Shown piece after piece: positions 47,224 to 56,419 of a stretch of 64,000 bases of DNA. The stretch covers positions 372,001 through 436,000 of the forward strand of contig JADJPS010000018.1 of NCBI GenBank assembly GCA_016713105.1, given 5' to 3'. The notes under the pieces are model-generated. The model was not told where the DNA came from, did no database searches, and was given only the letters and a program-made list of their open reading frames with translations. This DNA is from Devosia sp. (GTDB lineage: Bacteria > Pseudomonadota > Alphaproteobacteria > Rhizobiales > Devosiaceae). Position numbers and translations under genes: made by a program. Position 1 is the stretch's first letter, and each line of letters begins with the position of its first letter.

Positions 47224-48990
47224 ATGGCACTCGTTGACATCAGGGGACTCAAGGTCGGCTTTGCCCAGCACGGCGGCATGGTCGAGGCCGTGCGCGACGT
47301 CAGTCTGACGGTCGCGGAGGGCGAGAGCCTTGGCATCGTAGGCGAATCCGGCTCCGGGAAATCCGTGACCTGCATGGCGCTGATGCGCCTGCTTGCGCCA
47401 ACCGCGCGCGTCTCTGCCGACCATCTTGAACTCGACGGCACCGACGTGCTGACGGCCGACAAGCGTACCCTCTCGGCGTTGCGCGGCAAGGCCGCGGCCA
47501 TGATCTTCCAGGATCCGATGACCGCTTTCGATCCGGTGTTCACCATCGGCCACCAGATCGTCGAGACCATTCGCACGCACCGCAGAGCCAGCAAGGCCGA
47601 GGCCCTGGCAGAGGCCGAACAGCTACTGCGCCGCGTCGAGATCCTCAATGTCGCCGACGTACTCGGCTACTATCCCCACCAGCTTTCCGGCGGCATGCTG
47701 CAGCGGGCGATGATCGCCATGGCGCTCTCGTGCCGGCCGAAGCTGCTGATCGCCGACGAACCGACCACGGCGCTCGATGTCACCATCCAGGCGCAGATCC
47801 TGCAGCTCATCAAGCAGCTCCAGGCCGAGTTCGGCATGGCGCTGATCATGATCACCCACGATCTGGGGGTGATCGCCGAGACCGTCGAACGTGTCGTCGT
47901 CATGTATGGCGGCCGGGTGATGGAGGAAGGCCCGGTGCAGCAGATCTTCGATGCGCCCGGGCACAGCTACACCAGGCAGTTGCTGGCGAGCCTCACCGCC
48001 GGCGCGACGCGCGCCCCGGCCGGCGAAGCCGTACCGGTCGCGCCGGCGCTCGAACTGCGCGACCTGACGAAGGTCTACAAGCTGCGCCGCCAGGGCCGCG
48101 TGTTCGCCAGCTATGTCGACCACCATGCCGTCCGCGCCGTCAACCTGACCCTGCCGCGCAACAACATTGTCGGGCTGGTCGGCGAATCCGGTTCCGGCAA
48201 GAGCACCACCGGCATGATGGCGATGCGGCTGGTGGAGCCGACCGGGGGCCAGATCCTCGTCGACGGCGTCGACATCAGCACCCTCGACAACGCCGCGCTC
48301 AAGTCCTTCCGTCGCCGCATGCAGGTCGTCTTCCAGGACAGCTATTCGGCGCTCGATCCGGTGATGACGCTGACCGAGATCATTACCGAGCCACTCCATA
48401 TCCATGGCCTGATGACGCCGCGCCAGCGCAATGACCTGGCGCTCGACTGGCTCGAGAAGGTCGGCCTCGACCGCAGCTTCGGCACCCGCTATCCGCACGA
48501 ACTGTCCGGCGGTCAGCGGCAGCGCATCGCCATCGCCCGCGCCCTGATCCTGGGGCCCTCCGTGCTGGTGGCTGACGAGCCGACATCGGCCCTCGATGTC
48601 TCGGTCAAGGCGCAGATCATCGGCCTCCTCAAGTCTCTGCAGAAGGAGATGGGGCTCTCCATGCTGTTCATCAGTCACGACCTCAGCGTCGTGCGCTCGC
48701 TCACCGACAGCGTGGTGGTGATGTATCGCGGGCGCATTGTCGAGCAGGCGCCGACCGGCGCGCTCTTTGCTTCGCCCCGGCACCCCTATACCCGTGCACT
48801 GCTTGACGCGATCCCGGCCATCAACCCGCGCGACAAGCGACAGCGCACCTTCCTCAAGGCCGCCGAGATCGAGGCCACCGTGCCGCGTCTTGCTGCCGCC
48901 TCGCTCGCCGCCCCCGCTTCGCCGGGCGACCTCCCTCAACTCGTGAGCATCGCCCCCGGCCATCTGGTCGAAGCGATCGTCACCAACTAG
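47224..48990 (+). CDS. fused dual ATPase of a peptide-type ABC transporter (DppDF-like)
   Basis: The product has 588 residues, two ABC domains in one chain. The first has Walker A GESGSGKS at 40-47 and signature LSGGMLQR. The second has Walker A GESGSGKST at 320-328 and signature LSGGQRQR. Both have Walker B (LLIADEP, VLVADEP) and switch histidines (ITHDLG, ISHDLS). Each half carries the C-terminal HPYTRALL/HSYTRQLL segment of the OppD/F group. It lies 60 bases after the binding protein and 12 before the permease. Confidence 0.93.
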   Translation: MALVDIRGLKVGFAQHGGMVEAVRDVSLTVAEGESLGIVGESGSGKSVTCMALMRLLAPTARVSADHLELDGTDVLTADKRTLSALRGKAAAMIFQDPMTAFDPVFTIGHQIVETIRTHRRASKAEALAEAEQLLRRVEILNVADVLGYYPHQLSGGMLQRAMIAMALSCRPKLLIADEPTTALDVTIQAQILQLIKQLQAEFGMALIMITHDLGVIAETVERVVVMYGGRVMEEGPVQQIFDAPGHSYTRQLLASLTAGATRAPAGEAVPVAPALELRDLTKVYKLRRQGRVFASYVDHHAVRAVNLTLPRNNIVGLVGESGSGKSTTGMMAMRLVEPTGGQILVDGVDISTLDNAALKSFRRRMQVVFQDSYSALDPVMTLTEIITEPLHIHGLMTPRQRNDLALDWLEKVGLDRSFGTRYPHELSGGQRQRIAIARALILGPSVLVADEPTSALDVSVKAQIIGLLKSLQKEMGLSMLFISHDLSVVRSLTDSVVVMYRGRIVEQAPTGALFASPRHPYTRALLDAIPAINPRDKRQRTFLKAAEIEATVPRLAAASLAAPASPGDLPQLVSIAPGHLVEAIVTN

Positions 48991-49002
48991 CAGGAGCGGG
49001 CC

Positions 49003-49935
49003 GTGGTTCTGTTCATCCTTCGGCGCCTGCTCTCGATCGCCTTCACCTTCTTCGTGGTGTCGGTCATCGTCTTTCTGATGATGCACGCCGTTCCCGGCGG
49101 GCCGTTCGACGGTTACGACATGCCGGTTTCGAAGGCGGTCCGGGATACGCTGATGGCCAAGCTCGGCCTCGATCAGCCGCTCTGGGTGCAGTACGTCAAC
49201 TACATGAAGGGCGTGCTCGTCTTCGATTTCGGCTACCCCTACCAGGCGCCAGGTGAGACCGTGATCAGCCTGCTCGCCAACGCCTGGCCGCCCAGCCTGC
49301 TGCTGGGTGGCCTGGGCGTGCTGATCGGGGCGCCGCTCGGCATTCTCCTCGGCATGGCGGCGGCCCTCAGGCGCAATACCTGGATCGACTACTTCGCCTC
49401 GGCGCTGGCAACGCTTGGGCTGACCATCCCGGTCTTCGTCATCTCGATGCTGCTGATCCTCATCTTCGCCGTCTGGCTCAACTGGTTGCCCGCGTCGGGC
49501 TGGGGCAAGCCGGAGCGCTGGATCCTGCCGATCATCGCCTATGCGGCGATCCCGATCGCCACCTACGCGCGCTACACGCGTTCGGCCATGCTCGATACGC
49601 TGAACCGCCCGTTCGTCACGGCGCTGCGCGCCAAGGGCCTGAGCGAGCGCCGCATCATCTTCCAGCACGTATTGCGCAACTCGGCCATCCCGATGGTCGC
49701 GGTATTCCTGCCCATGTTCATCGGCACCGCCACGGGCTCGATCTTTGTCGAGGCGATGTTCCGCATACCGGGCCTTGGCTCCTACTTCGTCTCTTCGATC
49801 GAGAACCGCGACTATCCGCTCGAGATGGCTCTGGTGCTCATGGTGACGCTGATGTTCTGCTTCGCCTACCTGATCAGCGACATCTGCTACGCTTGGCTGA
49901 ACCCGCGCATCCGCTTCGGGGAGCAGCCCAAATGA
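49003..49935 (+). CDS. peptide-type ABC transporter permease (DppB-like)
   Basis: The product has 310 residues with six membrane helices. The N-terminus FILRRLLSIAFTFFVVSVIVF and the HAVPGGPFD segment are typical of DppB/OppB. The EAA coupling loop is TALRAKGLSERRIIFQHVLRNS. The start is GTG 49003 after an AGGAG site. The stop overlaps the next gene by four bases. Confidence 0.93.
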   Translation: MVLFILRRLLSIAFTFFVVSVIVFLMMHAVPGGPFDGYDMPVSKAVRDTLMAKLGLDQPLWVQYVNYMKGVLVFDFGYPYQAPGETVISLLANAWPPSLLLGGLGVLIGAPLGILLGMAAALRRNTWIDYFASALATLGLTIPVFVISMLLILIFAVWLNWLPASGWGKPERWILPIIAYAAIPIATYARYTRSAMLDTLNRPFVTALRAKGLSERRIIFQHVLRNSAIPMVAVFLPMFIGTATGSIFVEAMFRIPGLGSYFVSSIENRDYPLEMALVLMVTLMFCFAYLISDICYAWLNPRIRFGEQPK

Positions 49936-50834
49936 GCACCCAAACCGATACGGGACTGGAACTCGCTGTCCCACCGCCGACGCCACACCGGAGCCCCGCC
50001 TGGTTCGCCTGGCGGCGCTTCCTCGCCAACAAGGCGGCGGTGGCCGGCGGCGTCGTGATGCTGGTGCTGATCCTCGCGGCCATCCTGGCGCCACTGTTCA
50101 CCAAGACCGATCCGGCGGCGCAGGCCTTCCTGACCCAGTCGCTCGCCTTCCCGTCGGCCGACTTCTGGTTTGGTGTCGATGATCTCGGTCGCGACTTCTT
50201 CACCCGCATCGTCTACGGCGCCCGCGTTTCGCTGACCATCGGCTTTGCGGCGGCGACCTTCAGCGCGCTGATCGGCATACCGCTGGGGGCGCTGGCCGGC
50301 TATTTCGGCGGCCGCACCGACTGGGTGATCATGCGCATCATCGAGCTGTTCTCGGTGGTCCCCGCACCACTAACCGCACTGCTGCTCGGCGCGCTGACCG
50401 GCGGTGGCTTCGTCACCATTGTCGTCATCTCGGCCCTCTTTGGCTGGGTCAATGTCTGCCTGCTCGTCCGCGCCCAGGTGAAGGCACTGCGCGAGAAGGA
50501 ATTCATCCGCGCCGCCCAGGCCCTCGGCGCCTCGCCTGGCTACGTCATCCGCCGCCACCTCATCCCCAATGCCGTGTCGCCGATCATCGTCGGCTTCGTG
50601 CTCGCCATCCCGCTCGCCATGATGCTCGAGGCGTCCTTGAGCTTCCTCGGCATCGGTGTGCCGCCGCCAACTCCCTCGTGGGGCCAGATGATCAATACCG
50701 GCATGAACTTCATGTTCTTTTACTGGCACATGGCCGTCTTCCCGACGGCGGCGCTTGCCATCACGGTGCTCGCGACGACGCTGTTCGGCGACGGTCTGCG
50801 CGATGCCCTCGACCCCACGCTGAAAGGGCGCTGA
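49932..50834 (+). CDS. peptide-type ABC transporter permease (DppC-like)
   Basis: The product has 300 residues. A cytoplasmic tail leads to the first helix at about 36-58 and the usual GVDDLGRDFFTRIVYGARVSL segment of DppC. The coupling loop is RAAQALGASPGYVIRRHLIPN, and SFLGIGVPPPTPSWG is a family landmark near the end. The start ATG 49932 overlaps the stop of the previous permease, indicating coupled translation. Confidence 0.93.
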   Translation: MSTQTDTGLELAVPPPTPHRSPAWFAWRRFLANKAAVAGGVVMLVLILAAILAPLFTKTDPAAQAFLTQSLAFPSADFWFGVDDLGRDFFTRIVYGARVSLTIGFAAATFSALIGIPLGALAGYFGGRTDWVIMRIIELFSVVPAPLTALLLGALTGGGFVTIVVISALFGWVNVCLLVRAQVKALREKEFIRAAQALGASPGYVIRRHLIPNAVSPIIVGFVLAIPLAMMLEASLSFLGIGVPPPTPSWGQMINTGMNFMFFYWHMAVFPTAALAITVLATTLFGDGLRDALDPTLKGR

Positions 50835-50835
50835 C

Positions 50836-52014
50836 TTGTCCACCAATCTCGCGCGACAGTTCCTTCTTCGCGAGGATGTCGTCTTCCTCAACCACGGCTC
50901 GTTCGGGGCCTGCCCGCGCCCGGTTTTCGAGACCTACCAGCGCTGGCAGCTGGAGCTGGAGCGCCAGCCGGTCGCGTTCCTGGGCCGTGACCTCAGCGAG
51001 CGCATGCGCGTACCGCGCGTCGCGCTCTCGGCGTTCCTCGGCGCCGGCCAGGACGATATTGTCGGGCTGGTCAACGCCACCGAAGGCCTGAACATCGTCG
51101 CGCAGTCGCTGGATCTGCAGCCGGGCGACGAGGTGCTGACCACCGACCACGAATACTCTGCGCTCGAGAAGACCTGGGCCTATGTGGCGCGGCGCACCGG
51201 CGCACGGATCGTCACCGTCAAGGTGCCGATGCCGCTGGTATCGGAGGCGGCCTTCACCGAGGCCGTCCTTGCCGGCATGACCGAGCGCACCCGGGTGCTG
51301 TTCCTCAGCCATATCACCTCGCCGACCGCGCTGGTCCTGCCGATCGGGCCGGCGCTGCGCGAAGCCCGCGAGCGCGGCATCTACACCGTCATCGACGGCG
51401 CCCACACCCCTGGGCACATCCCGCTGCACCTCGCGGCCATGGGCGTCGATTTCTACGCGGGAAACTGCCACAAGTGGCTGATGACCCCCAAGGGATCGGC
51501 CTTCCTGTATGTGCGACCCGAGCTCCAGGGCCTGATCAATCCACTTGTGATCAGCCACGGCTGGACCGCCGAGTCCAAGCAGCCCGGCGCCAGGGGCGCG
51601 TTCGGCAATTCGCCGTTCATCGATGAACTCGAGATGCAGGGTACCCGCGACCCGGCGGCCTGGCTGACAGTCCCCTCGGCGCTCGATTTCCGCCGGAACA
51701 ATGGCTGGGAGGGCGTCGCTGCCGATTGTCGCGAGCTCGCCCAGGAGACTTCCCGCAGGGTGCGGGACCTGACCGGGCTGCCGGCGCTCTCCGCCCCCGA
51801 ATTCTGCGCCCCGCAGATGGTCGCGATGCCGATCCCGGACCCCGGAATCGACATGCTCGAGTTCCAGAAGCTGCTCATGGACCGCTTCGGCATCGAGATC
51901 CCGTGCTTCAAGTGGCAGGACCATACGATCGTTCGCCTGTCGGTACAGGGCTACAATTCCAGGCCGCAGATGGACGTGCTGGTCGGTGCGCTCAGCGATG
52001 TGCTGAAACTGTGA
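50836..52014 (+). CDS. class V aminotransferase, isopenicillin-N-epimerase-like
   Basis: The product has 392 residues and is PLP-dependent. The cofactor lysine is K213 in GNCHKWLMTPKG, with D187 in VIDGAH binding the pyridine nitrogen and FLNHGSFG at the N-terminus. Relatives act as epimerases, desulfurases or aminotransferases on amino-acid derivatives. The start is TTG 50836, one base after the permease stop, with AAAGGG upstream. Its place in the transport operon suggests that it processes the imported compound. Confidence 0.88.
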   Translation: MSTNLARQFLLREDVVFLNHGSFGACPRPVFETYQRWQLELERQPVAFLGRDLSERMRVPRVALSAFLGAGQDDIVGLVNATEGLNIVAQSLDLQPGDEVLTTDHEYSALEKTWAYVARRTGARIVTVKVPMPLVSEAAFTEAVLAGMTERTRVLFLSHITSPTALVLPIGPALREARERGIYTVIDGAHTPGHIPLHLAAMGVDFYAGNCHKWLMTPKGSAFLYVRPELQGLINPLVISHGWTAESKQPGARGAFGNSPFIDELEMQGTRDPAAWLTVPSALDFRRNNGWEGVAADCRELAQETSRRVRDLTGLPALSAPEFCAPQMVAMPIPDPGIDMLEFQKLLMDRFGIEIPCFKWQDHTIVRLSVQGYNSRPQMDVLVGALSDVLKL

Positions 52015-52089
52015 GGGGGCGCCTCGCCTGTCGAGGCTGACAAACAGCGCGAACTGTGGTGAGTGTGCCTGCCGGCAGGCGCGACGAGA

Positions 52090-52815
52090 GTGAGCGCGGT
52101 GAAGCAGGACGGAGCCCTGGATTTTCTCGAGCCGCTGGAGACGCGGACACGCGGCGTCGCCGTGCTCGATGCCCTTGCCGGCATGATCGAGCGGGCCGGC
52201 CTCAGCATCGGCGACCGGCTGCCGCCCGAGGTGTCGCTCGCCAACGCCCTCGGGGTTGGCCGCTCCACCATCCGCGAGGCACTGAACCGCTGGGAGGGCC
52301 TCGGGATCATCCGCCGTCGGCGCGGCGACGGAACCTATCTGGTCGCCCGCGTGCAAACCTCTCGCGGCGTCGCGCCGACGATGGTGCGGCTCGAGGGTGA
52401 GGCACTGCTGCGCCTGCTCGAGGTGCGGCGCGCACTCGAGAACGAGGTCGTGCGCCGGGGCACGATCAAGGCCACGCCCGAGCAACGCGCCGAGATCGGA
52501 CGGCTCTGCACCGTGCTCCTGCGCGAGGTCGATGCGCGCCGGCCCTGGCGCAAGGCCGATCATGCCTTTCACGGCGCGATCTACGATGCCTCCGGCAATC
52601 CGATGTTCGGCGATATCCTGCACAAGCTCGACCTCGCGCTCGAGCGCTCGGGCGAATCGCCCTTCGGGAACGACGCCTTCGGCCTCAGGTCCTTCCCGCC
52701 GCACCGGGAACTGGCTGACGCGGTCATCTCCGGCGATCCGGATCGTGCCTGCCGCGCCATCAACCATATCCTCGACATTGTCGAGGACGAGATCCGCGAG
52801 ATTATCTCGCGATAG
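52090..52815 (+). CDS. GntR/FCD-family transcriptional regulator
   Basis: The product has 241 residues. The winged helix covers about 18-85 (LPPEVSLANALGVGRSTIREALNRWEGLGII), and the FCD effector domain about 100-235. The FCD metal-site residues include H of DHAFHGAI and later histidines. Start choice is uncertain: GTG 52090 was taken, with 52063 and 52099 as alternatives. It probably represses the transport operon, perhaps through the palindromes near 45377. It converges with the GST gene. Confidence 0.9.
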   Translation: MSAVKQDGALDFLEPLETRTRGVAVLDALAGMIERAGLSIGDRLPPEVSLANALGVGRSTIREALNRWEGLGIIRRRRGDGTYLVARVQTSRGVAPTMVRLEGEALLRLLEVRRALENEVVRRGTIKATPEQRAEIGRLCTVLLREVDARRPWRKADHAFHGAIYDASGNPMFGDILHKLDLALERSGESPFGNDAFGLRSFPPHRELADAVISGDPDRACRAINHILDIVEDEIREIISR

Positions 52816-52836
52816 CCTGTGGACCGCCGTCGTTCC

Positions 52837-53511
52837 TCATGGTGAACCTGTCGTGCCACGGGGGCCGGCCTGCACCGCCGGCCCGGCCGGGAAGATGCCG
52901 GACATGGTGACGAACCCCCCGATCCGCTTCACCCGGTCGACCCATCGGCGGATCGCCGGATAGTCCTGGCGCGATACTCCGCCCTCTTCGCTCAGCGCCA
53001 CGTAGGGGAAGCAGGCAATGTCCGCCGTCGTCGGCTCGGCGGCGCCGCAGAGCCATTCGCGGCCCGCGCGCTCGCCGAACCACAAGTGCTCGTCGAGCCG
53101 GCGGAACAGCCGGTGCGCTCCGGCCTGCGCCTTGTCGAGATCGAACGGATAGCCCATGGCGATGTGGAGCCGGGCCGCCGAGACCGTACCGGTCAGTTGC
53201 TCGGCAAATCCGTGCCAGTCCTCGATCTCGCTCAGCACCGCCGGATCGGTGCTCGGGTACCAGCGGCCCGACGCATCGTACTTGCCGGCGAGGTGGACGA
53301 GGATCGCCTGGCTGTCGGTGAGCACCTCGCCATCGTCGACCAGTACCGGCAACTGCCCGCGCGGGTTGAGCCGGAGGAACGCTTCGGACTTGTGCTCTCG
53401 ACCCGGATAGAAGTCGATCGGCACGATGTCGTGGGCGAGGCCGAGGATCGCGAGGAACAGCCGCAGCTTGTAGCAATTGCCCGAGAGTTCGTAGTCGTAG
53501 AGCGTGATCAT
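52837..53511 (-). CDS. glutathione S-transferase
   Basis: The product has 224 residues. The thioredoxin-like domain is about 1-80 (MITLYDYELSGNCYKLRLFL, cis-proline in GQLPVL, and DSQAILVHL binding glutathione). The helical domain covers about 90-200. Either S10 or C13 in the first loop could be the catalytic residue. Its start shares one base with the stop of the Rieske-reductase gene, so the two are tightly coupled. It may cleave or conjugate a product of that oxygenase. Confidence 0.9.
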   Translation of the reverse strand: MITLYDYELSGNCYKLRLFLAILGLAHDIVPIDFYPGREHKSEAFLRLNPRGQLPVLVDDGEVLTDSQAILVHLAGKYDASGRWYPSTDPAVLSEIEDWHGFAEQLTGTVSAARLHIAMGYPFDLDKAQAGAHRLFRRLDEHLWFGERAGREWLCGAAEPTTADIACFPYVALSEEGGVSRQDYPAIRRWVDRVKRIGGFVTMSGIFPAGPAVQAGPRGTTGSP

Positions 53512-55241
53512 CAGATGTCGAGCACCAGTCGGGCCGAACGGGCGCGCGAGACGCAGGTCATCATCGTGGTGTTGGCAGCCCGCTCGCTGGCGTTGAGATA
53601 GACGTCCTGATGCTCCGGCTCCCCCTTGAGCACGCGCGTGAGGCAGGTGCCGCAGGCCCCCTGCTCGCACGAGGACGGCGCGGCGATGCCGTTCTCGCGC
53701 AGCACCTCGAGGATCGACTTGCCCGGCGGCACCGTGAGGCTCAGCGCCGAGCGCGCCAGTTCCACGACAAAGCTGCTGCTCGTGTCGATCGGGCGCGTGT
53801 TGCTGAAATACTCGAAATGCACCGCCTCGTCGGGCCAGCCGAGCTCCGCGGCAAGGCTCCGGGTCAGTTCCAGCATCGGCGCGGGACCGCAGACATAGAC
53901 CTGGCGGCTGAACGAATAGGGCCCGAGGATGTCCCGGATCTGGGCCGCCGTCTCGTCGGGATCGAGACCGAGGTGCCGCACCAGGTCGTCCCCCAGGGCC
54001 TCGAGTTCGTCTGCCAGCGGCAGAAGCGCCTCCGATCGGGCAAACGCATGGAACGCGAAGCCCAGCCGCGATCGTTGCAGCGCCTTGGCCATCGACAGCA
54101 GCGGGGTGGCCCCGATCCCTCCGGCGATCAGGATGCTCTGCGTCGCGTCGCGCCGGAGCGGGAAGTTGTTGCGCGGCTCCGAGATCGCCACCACGTCGCC
54201 CACCCGCAACTCGTCGCAGATCGCTGCCGAGCCCCCGCGCGAGCCCGGCTCGCGCTTCACCGCGATGCGATAGGCCAGCAGTTCCCCTGGCCCGTTGGTG
54301 ATCGAGTACTGCCGCACCAGCCCGTTGGGCAGGTGCAGGTCGATATGCGCCCCCGGCTGGAAGGTCGGCAGGTGCCCCTCGAGCGCCGCCAGCTCCAGCC
54401 CGGTCACCCCCTCGCCGGCCGCCCACTTCCGCGCCACCCGCACCCGCAGCGTTGCCTGCCGGCCGATGGTCAGGTCGGGCATCGTGGCCAGCTCGATCGA
54501 CACCGGCTGGAAAACCGGCACAAGCGGGGCCGGCTGCTCGTGTTGCAGAGCCTCCGCCTCGAGCGCGTCACGCAGCGCCGCAAGCCGCGTATCGAACCGG
54601 CGCAGCACCTCGAGCGTCCCCATGGCCGGTCGTTCGACGAGTCCGCGGATCACCGCCCGCGCCGAGTCGACTGGCTGCACGTAGAGCAGCGCCCGCCGCC
54701 CATCCATCCCCGCCAGGACCATTGCGACACCGAGCGGCGTCAGCCTCTCCAGCCCGCTACCGGTGACCCGTCGTGCCGCGAGGCCGGCAAGCACTGCTTC
54801 AGGCGTCGATTGCACCGGCATCGGGCGCAGCGGCAGCCAGTCACCCTGCGGTACGGGCAGATCATCCCCGTCTGGCCGGTCGAGCGCCGACCAGACAAGA
54901 CCATGGGCCTCGAGCATCGGATAGGTCCGATTGCTGATCCGCCGCGCCGGCGCATCGGCCGGATGGGCCGGGATGTACGTGCAGCCCGCCGACCGGTTGG
55001 CATAGCGCCAGCCATGATACTGGCACTTGAGCTCGGCACCCTCGTTGATGCCGATCGACAGGCGCACCCCGCGATGCAGGCACCGGTTTTCCCAGACATT
55101 GACGTGCCCGTCATCGGCGCGCCAGACCGCCATCTCGTGGCCCAGCAGCTGGCCATGGTAGACATGCCGGAACGGCAGGTCCTCGCTCGAGGCGATCGGA
55201 TACCAGGCGGCGCGACGCAACTCCGAATTCGGGTACTCCAT
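53511..55241 (-). CDS. Rieske domain fused to a flavin reductase and plant-type ferredoxin
   Basis: The product has 576 residues with three electron-transfer modules. The Rieske [2Fe-2S] domain (about 10-115) has C54-x-H56 and C73-x2-H76. A linker of about 130 residues leads to a ferredoxin-reductase part (about 260-480) with RQYSIT for flavin and GGIGATPLLSMAKAL for NAD(P)H. The C-terminal [2Fe-2S] domain has C525, C530, C533 and C563. It would carry electrons from NAD(P)H to the Rieske centre in a single chain. Its partner gene, upstream by one base, is an oxygenase subunit without a Rieske cluster. Confidence 0.93.
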   Translation of the reverse strand: MEYPNSELRRAAWYPIASSEDLPFRHVYHGQLLGHEMAVWRADDGHVNVWENRCLHRGVRLSIGINEGAELKCQYHGWRYANRSAGCTYIPAHPADAPARRISNRTYPMLEAHGLVWSALDRPDGDDLPVPQGDWLPLRPMPVQSTPEAVLAGLAARRVTGSGLERLTPLGVAMVLAGMDGRRALLYVQPVDSARAVIRGLVERPAMGTLEVLRRFDTRLAALRDALEAEALQHEQPAPLVPVFQPVSIELATMPDLTIGRQATLRVRVARKWAAGEGVTGLELAALEGHLPTFQPGAHIDLHLPNGLVRQYSITNGPGELLAYRIAVKREPGSRGGSAAICDELRVGDVVAISEPRNNFPLRRDATQSILIAGGIGATPLLSMAKALQRSRLGFAFHAFARSEALLPLADELEALGDDLVRHLGLDPDETAAQIRDILGPYSFSRQVYVCGPAPMLELTRSLAAELGWPDEAVHFEYFSNTRPIDTSSSFVVELARSALSLTVPPGKSILEVLRENGIAAPSSCEQGACGTCLTRVLKGEPEHQDVYLNASERAANTTMMTCVSRARSARLVLDI

Positions 55242-55242
55242 C

Positions 55243-56094
55243 TCAGCCCACCTGTTCGATGACGCCGTAGTTGATCCCCTTCTGGCTCAGCCATCGGCGA
55301 TAGGCGATCGCTGACTTGTCGGCTCGGATCGGCGTCTCGGCACGCGGATCGAGCGGCAGCTTCTTGGGGTACTGGTTCTCGAGGATCGGCCGGTCCTGCC
55401 CGAAGATCGTCTGCTGGAAGCGCCGCATGCCGGTCAGCGTGTTGACCTCGTCGAGCATCGACAGCATCAGGTGCGCCCGGATCATCTCCTCGCCCACCGG
55501 CTGGCAGAAGATGGCGATGACGTCCATCCGCCCGGGCGCCGCCGGGCAGGACTTGTAGAGCACCGCGCAATAGGGGTGCGGCACCCGGTAGACGTACTCG
55601 ATCTCCTGCCCGTGCGCGGCACTCAGCGCGGCGCGCGGCTGGTAGAAGCGGCAGCGGGTGGCCAGGATCTCGTCGCGGTCCACCGAGACCTCGACATCGT
55701 ACTCCTTGACCTCGGTATGCGGCTCCGCCCCCAGGATGTCGGTATGCACAAAGGGGAAGTGCCCCATGTCGAGGAAGTTCTCGATTGCCCGCGGCGCCGA
55801 CACATTCACCCCGATCGAACCGGCACAGATATTGAAGCGGTCGGGCTCGGCATATTCGAGGATCGAGAACAGCTCGGGCGGCGGGCTCCCGAGGCTGGTC
55901 CACAGGAAACCGTAGCGCTCGAGCACCGGCAGCGGCCGCTCCGTGTCACCACGGCTGACGACCGCGCCGCCAGCCGTCCACTGTACCTGCAGGGCCGTGT
56001 CGAGGAGTGTGGCGGAGCGCGGCTGCCCGTCGGTCAGGTCTTCCCGGGCTGCGATTGGATGCCACTGATCGAGCACCGCTGGGCTTGGCTGCAT
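55243..56094 (-). CDS. Rieske-less oxygenase catalytic subunit (VanA-like)
   Basis: The product has 283 residues, shorter than the usual 340-360. It aligns with vanillate-demethylase-type oxygenases over the mononuclear-iron domain: N106, D109, H112 and H117 in ENFLDMGHFPFVH, and D234 in FGQDRPILENQ. The N-terminal 60 residues keep the outer strands of a Rieske fold, but no CxH...CxxH cluster motif is present. The substrate is unknown, possibly an aromatic ether or amine. It is the first gene of a tightly packed three-gene operon with the Rieske-reductase fusion and the GST. Confidence 0.88.
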   Translation of the reverse strand: MQPSPAVLDQWHPIAAREDLTDGQPRSATLLDTALQVQWTAGGAVVSRGDTERPLPVLERYGFLWTSLGSPPPELFSILEYAEPDRFNICAGSIGVNVSAPRAIENFLDMGHFPFVHTDILGAEPHTEVKEYDVEVSVDRDEILATRCRFYQPRAALSAAHGQEIEYVYRVPHPYCAVLYKSCPAAPGRMDVIAIFCQPVGEEMIRAHLMLSMLDEVNTLTGMRRFQQTIFGQDRPILENQYPKKLPLDPRAETPIRADKSAIAYRRWLSQKGINYGVIEQVG

Positions 56095-56219
56095 GATGGT
56101 CCGGACGCGGGAAAGCTGAACCCGCAGGTTGCGCCAACCGGCTCAGGTACACAAGCCGCCCGCGTGCATGCCGCCCGTGCAGCTGGAGACCACAGCACAT
56201 AACGATAGCGTCACGGTGT

Positions 56220-56368
56220 CCCTGCTAGCATTAGCGGGCATGGGAAATTCGGGTCCTGTGTCGACTGCTTTCCCCGCGCTGCGGGGAAAGCAGTCCCCCT
56301 CGAACCTCCAAGTTCAGCCTGCGACCAAGCAGCGTCCCGGCATCGCTATGCGATGCCGGCTTTTCTTT
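56220..56368 (+). ncRNA. candidate small RNA ending in an intrinsic terminator
   Basis: A 13-bp perfect stem (56265-56277 with 56281-56293) is followed 43 bases later by a terminator hairpin with a T-rich tail. No plus-strand gene precedes it, so a short independent transcript is likely. The 5' end is a guess. No known family was recognised. Confidence 0.4.
56337..56368 (+). terminator. intrinsic terminator, plus strand
   Basis: CCGGCATCGC and GCGATGCCGG form a perfect 10-bp stem with a TAT loop, followed by CTTTTCTTT. On the minus strand the T-tract is absent, so it does not serve mucR. Confidence 0.75.
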
Positions 56369-56419
56369 GTTGTGCAAGCAAGCCATGGATACGGCCTCCG
56401 CAGGTTCGGCCGTTCGGGA

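Larger units (their letters stand above)
56095..56419. other. intergenic region with a candidate small RNA
   Basis: No protein gene is supported in these 325 bases. The first part is the promoter region of the oxygenase operon (minus strand). The second part holds two strong hairpins, one with a T-tract, on the plus strand. Confidence 0.5.
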
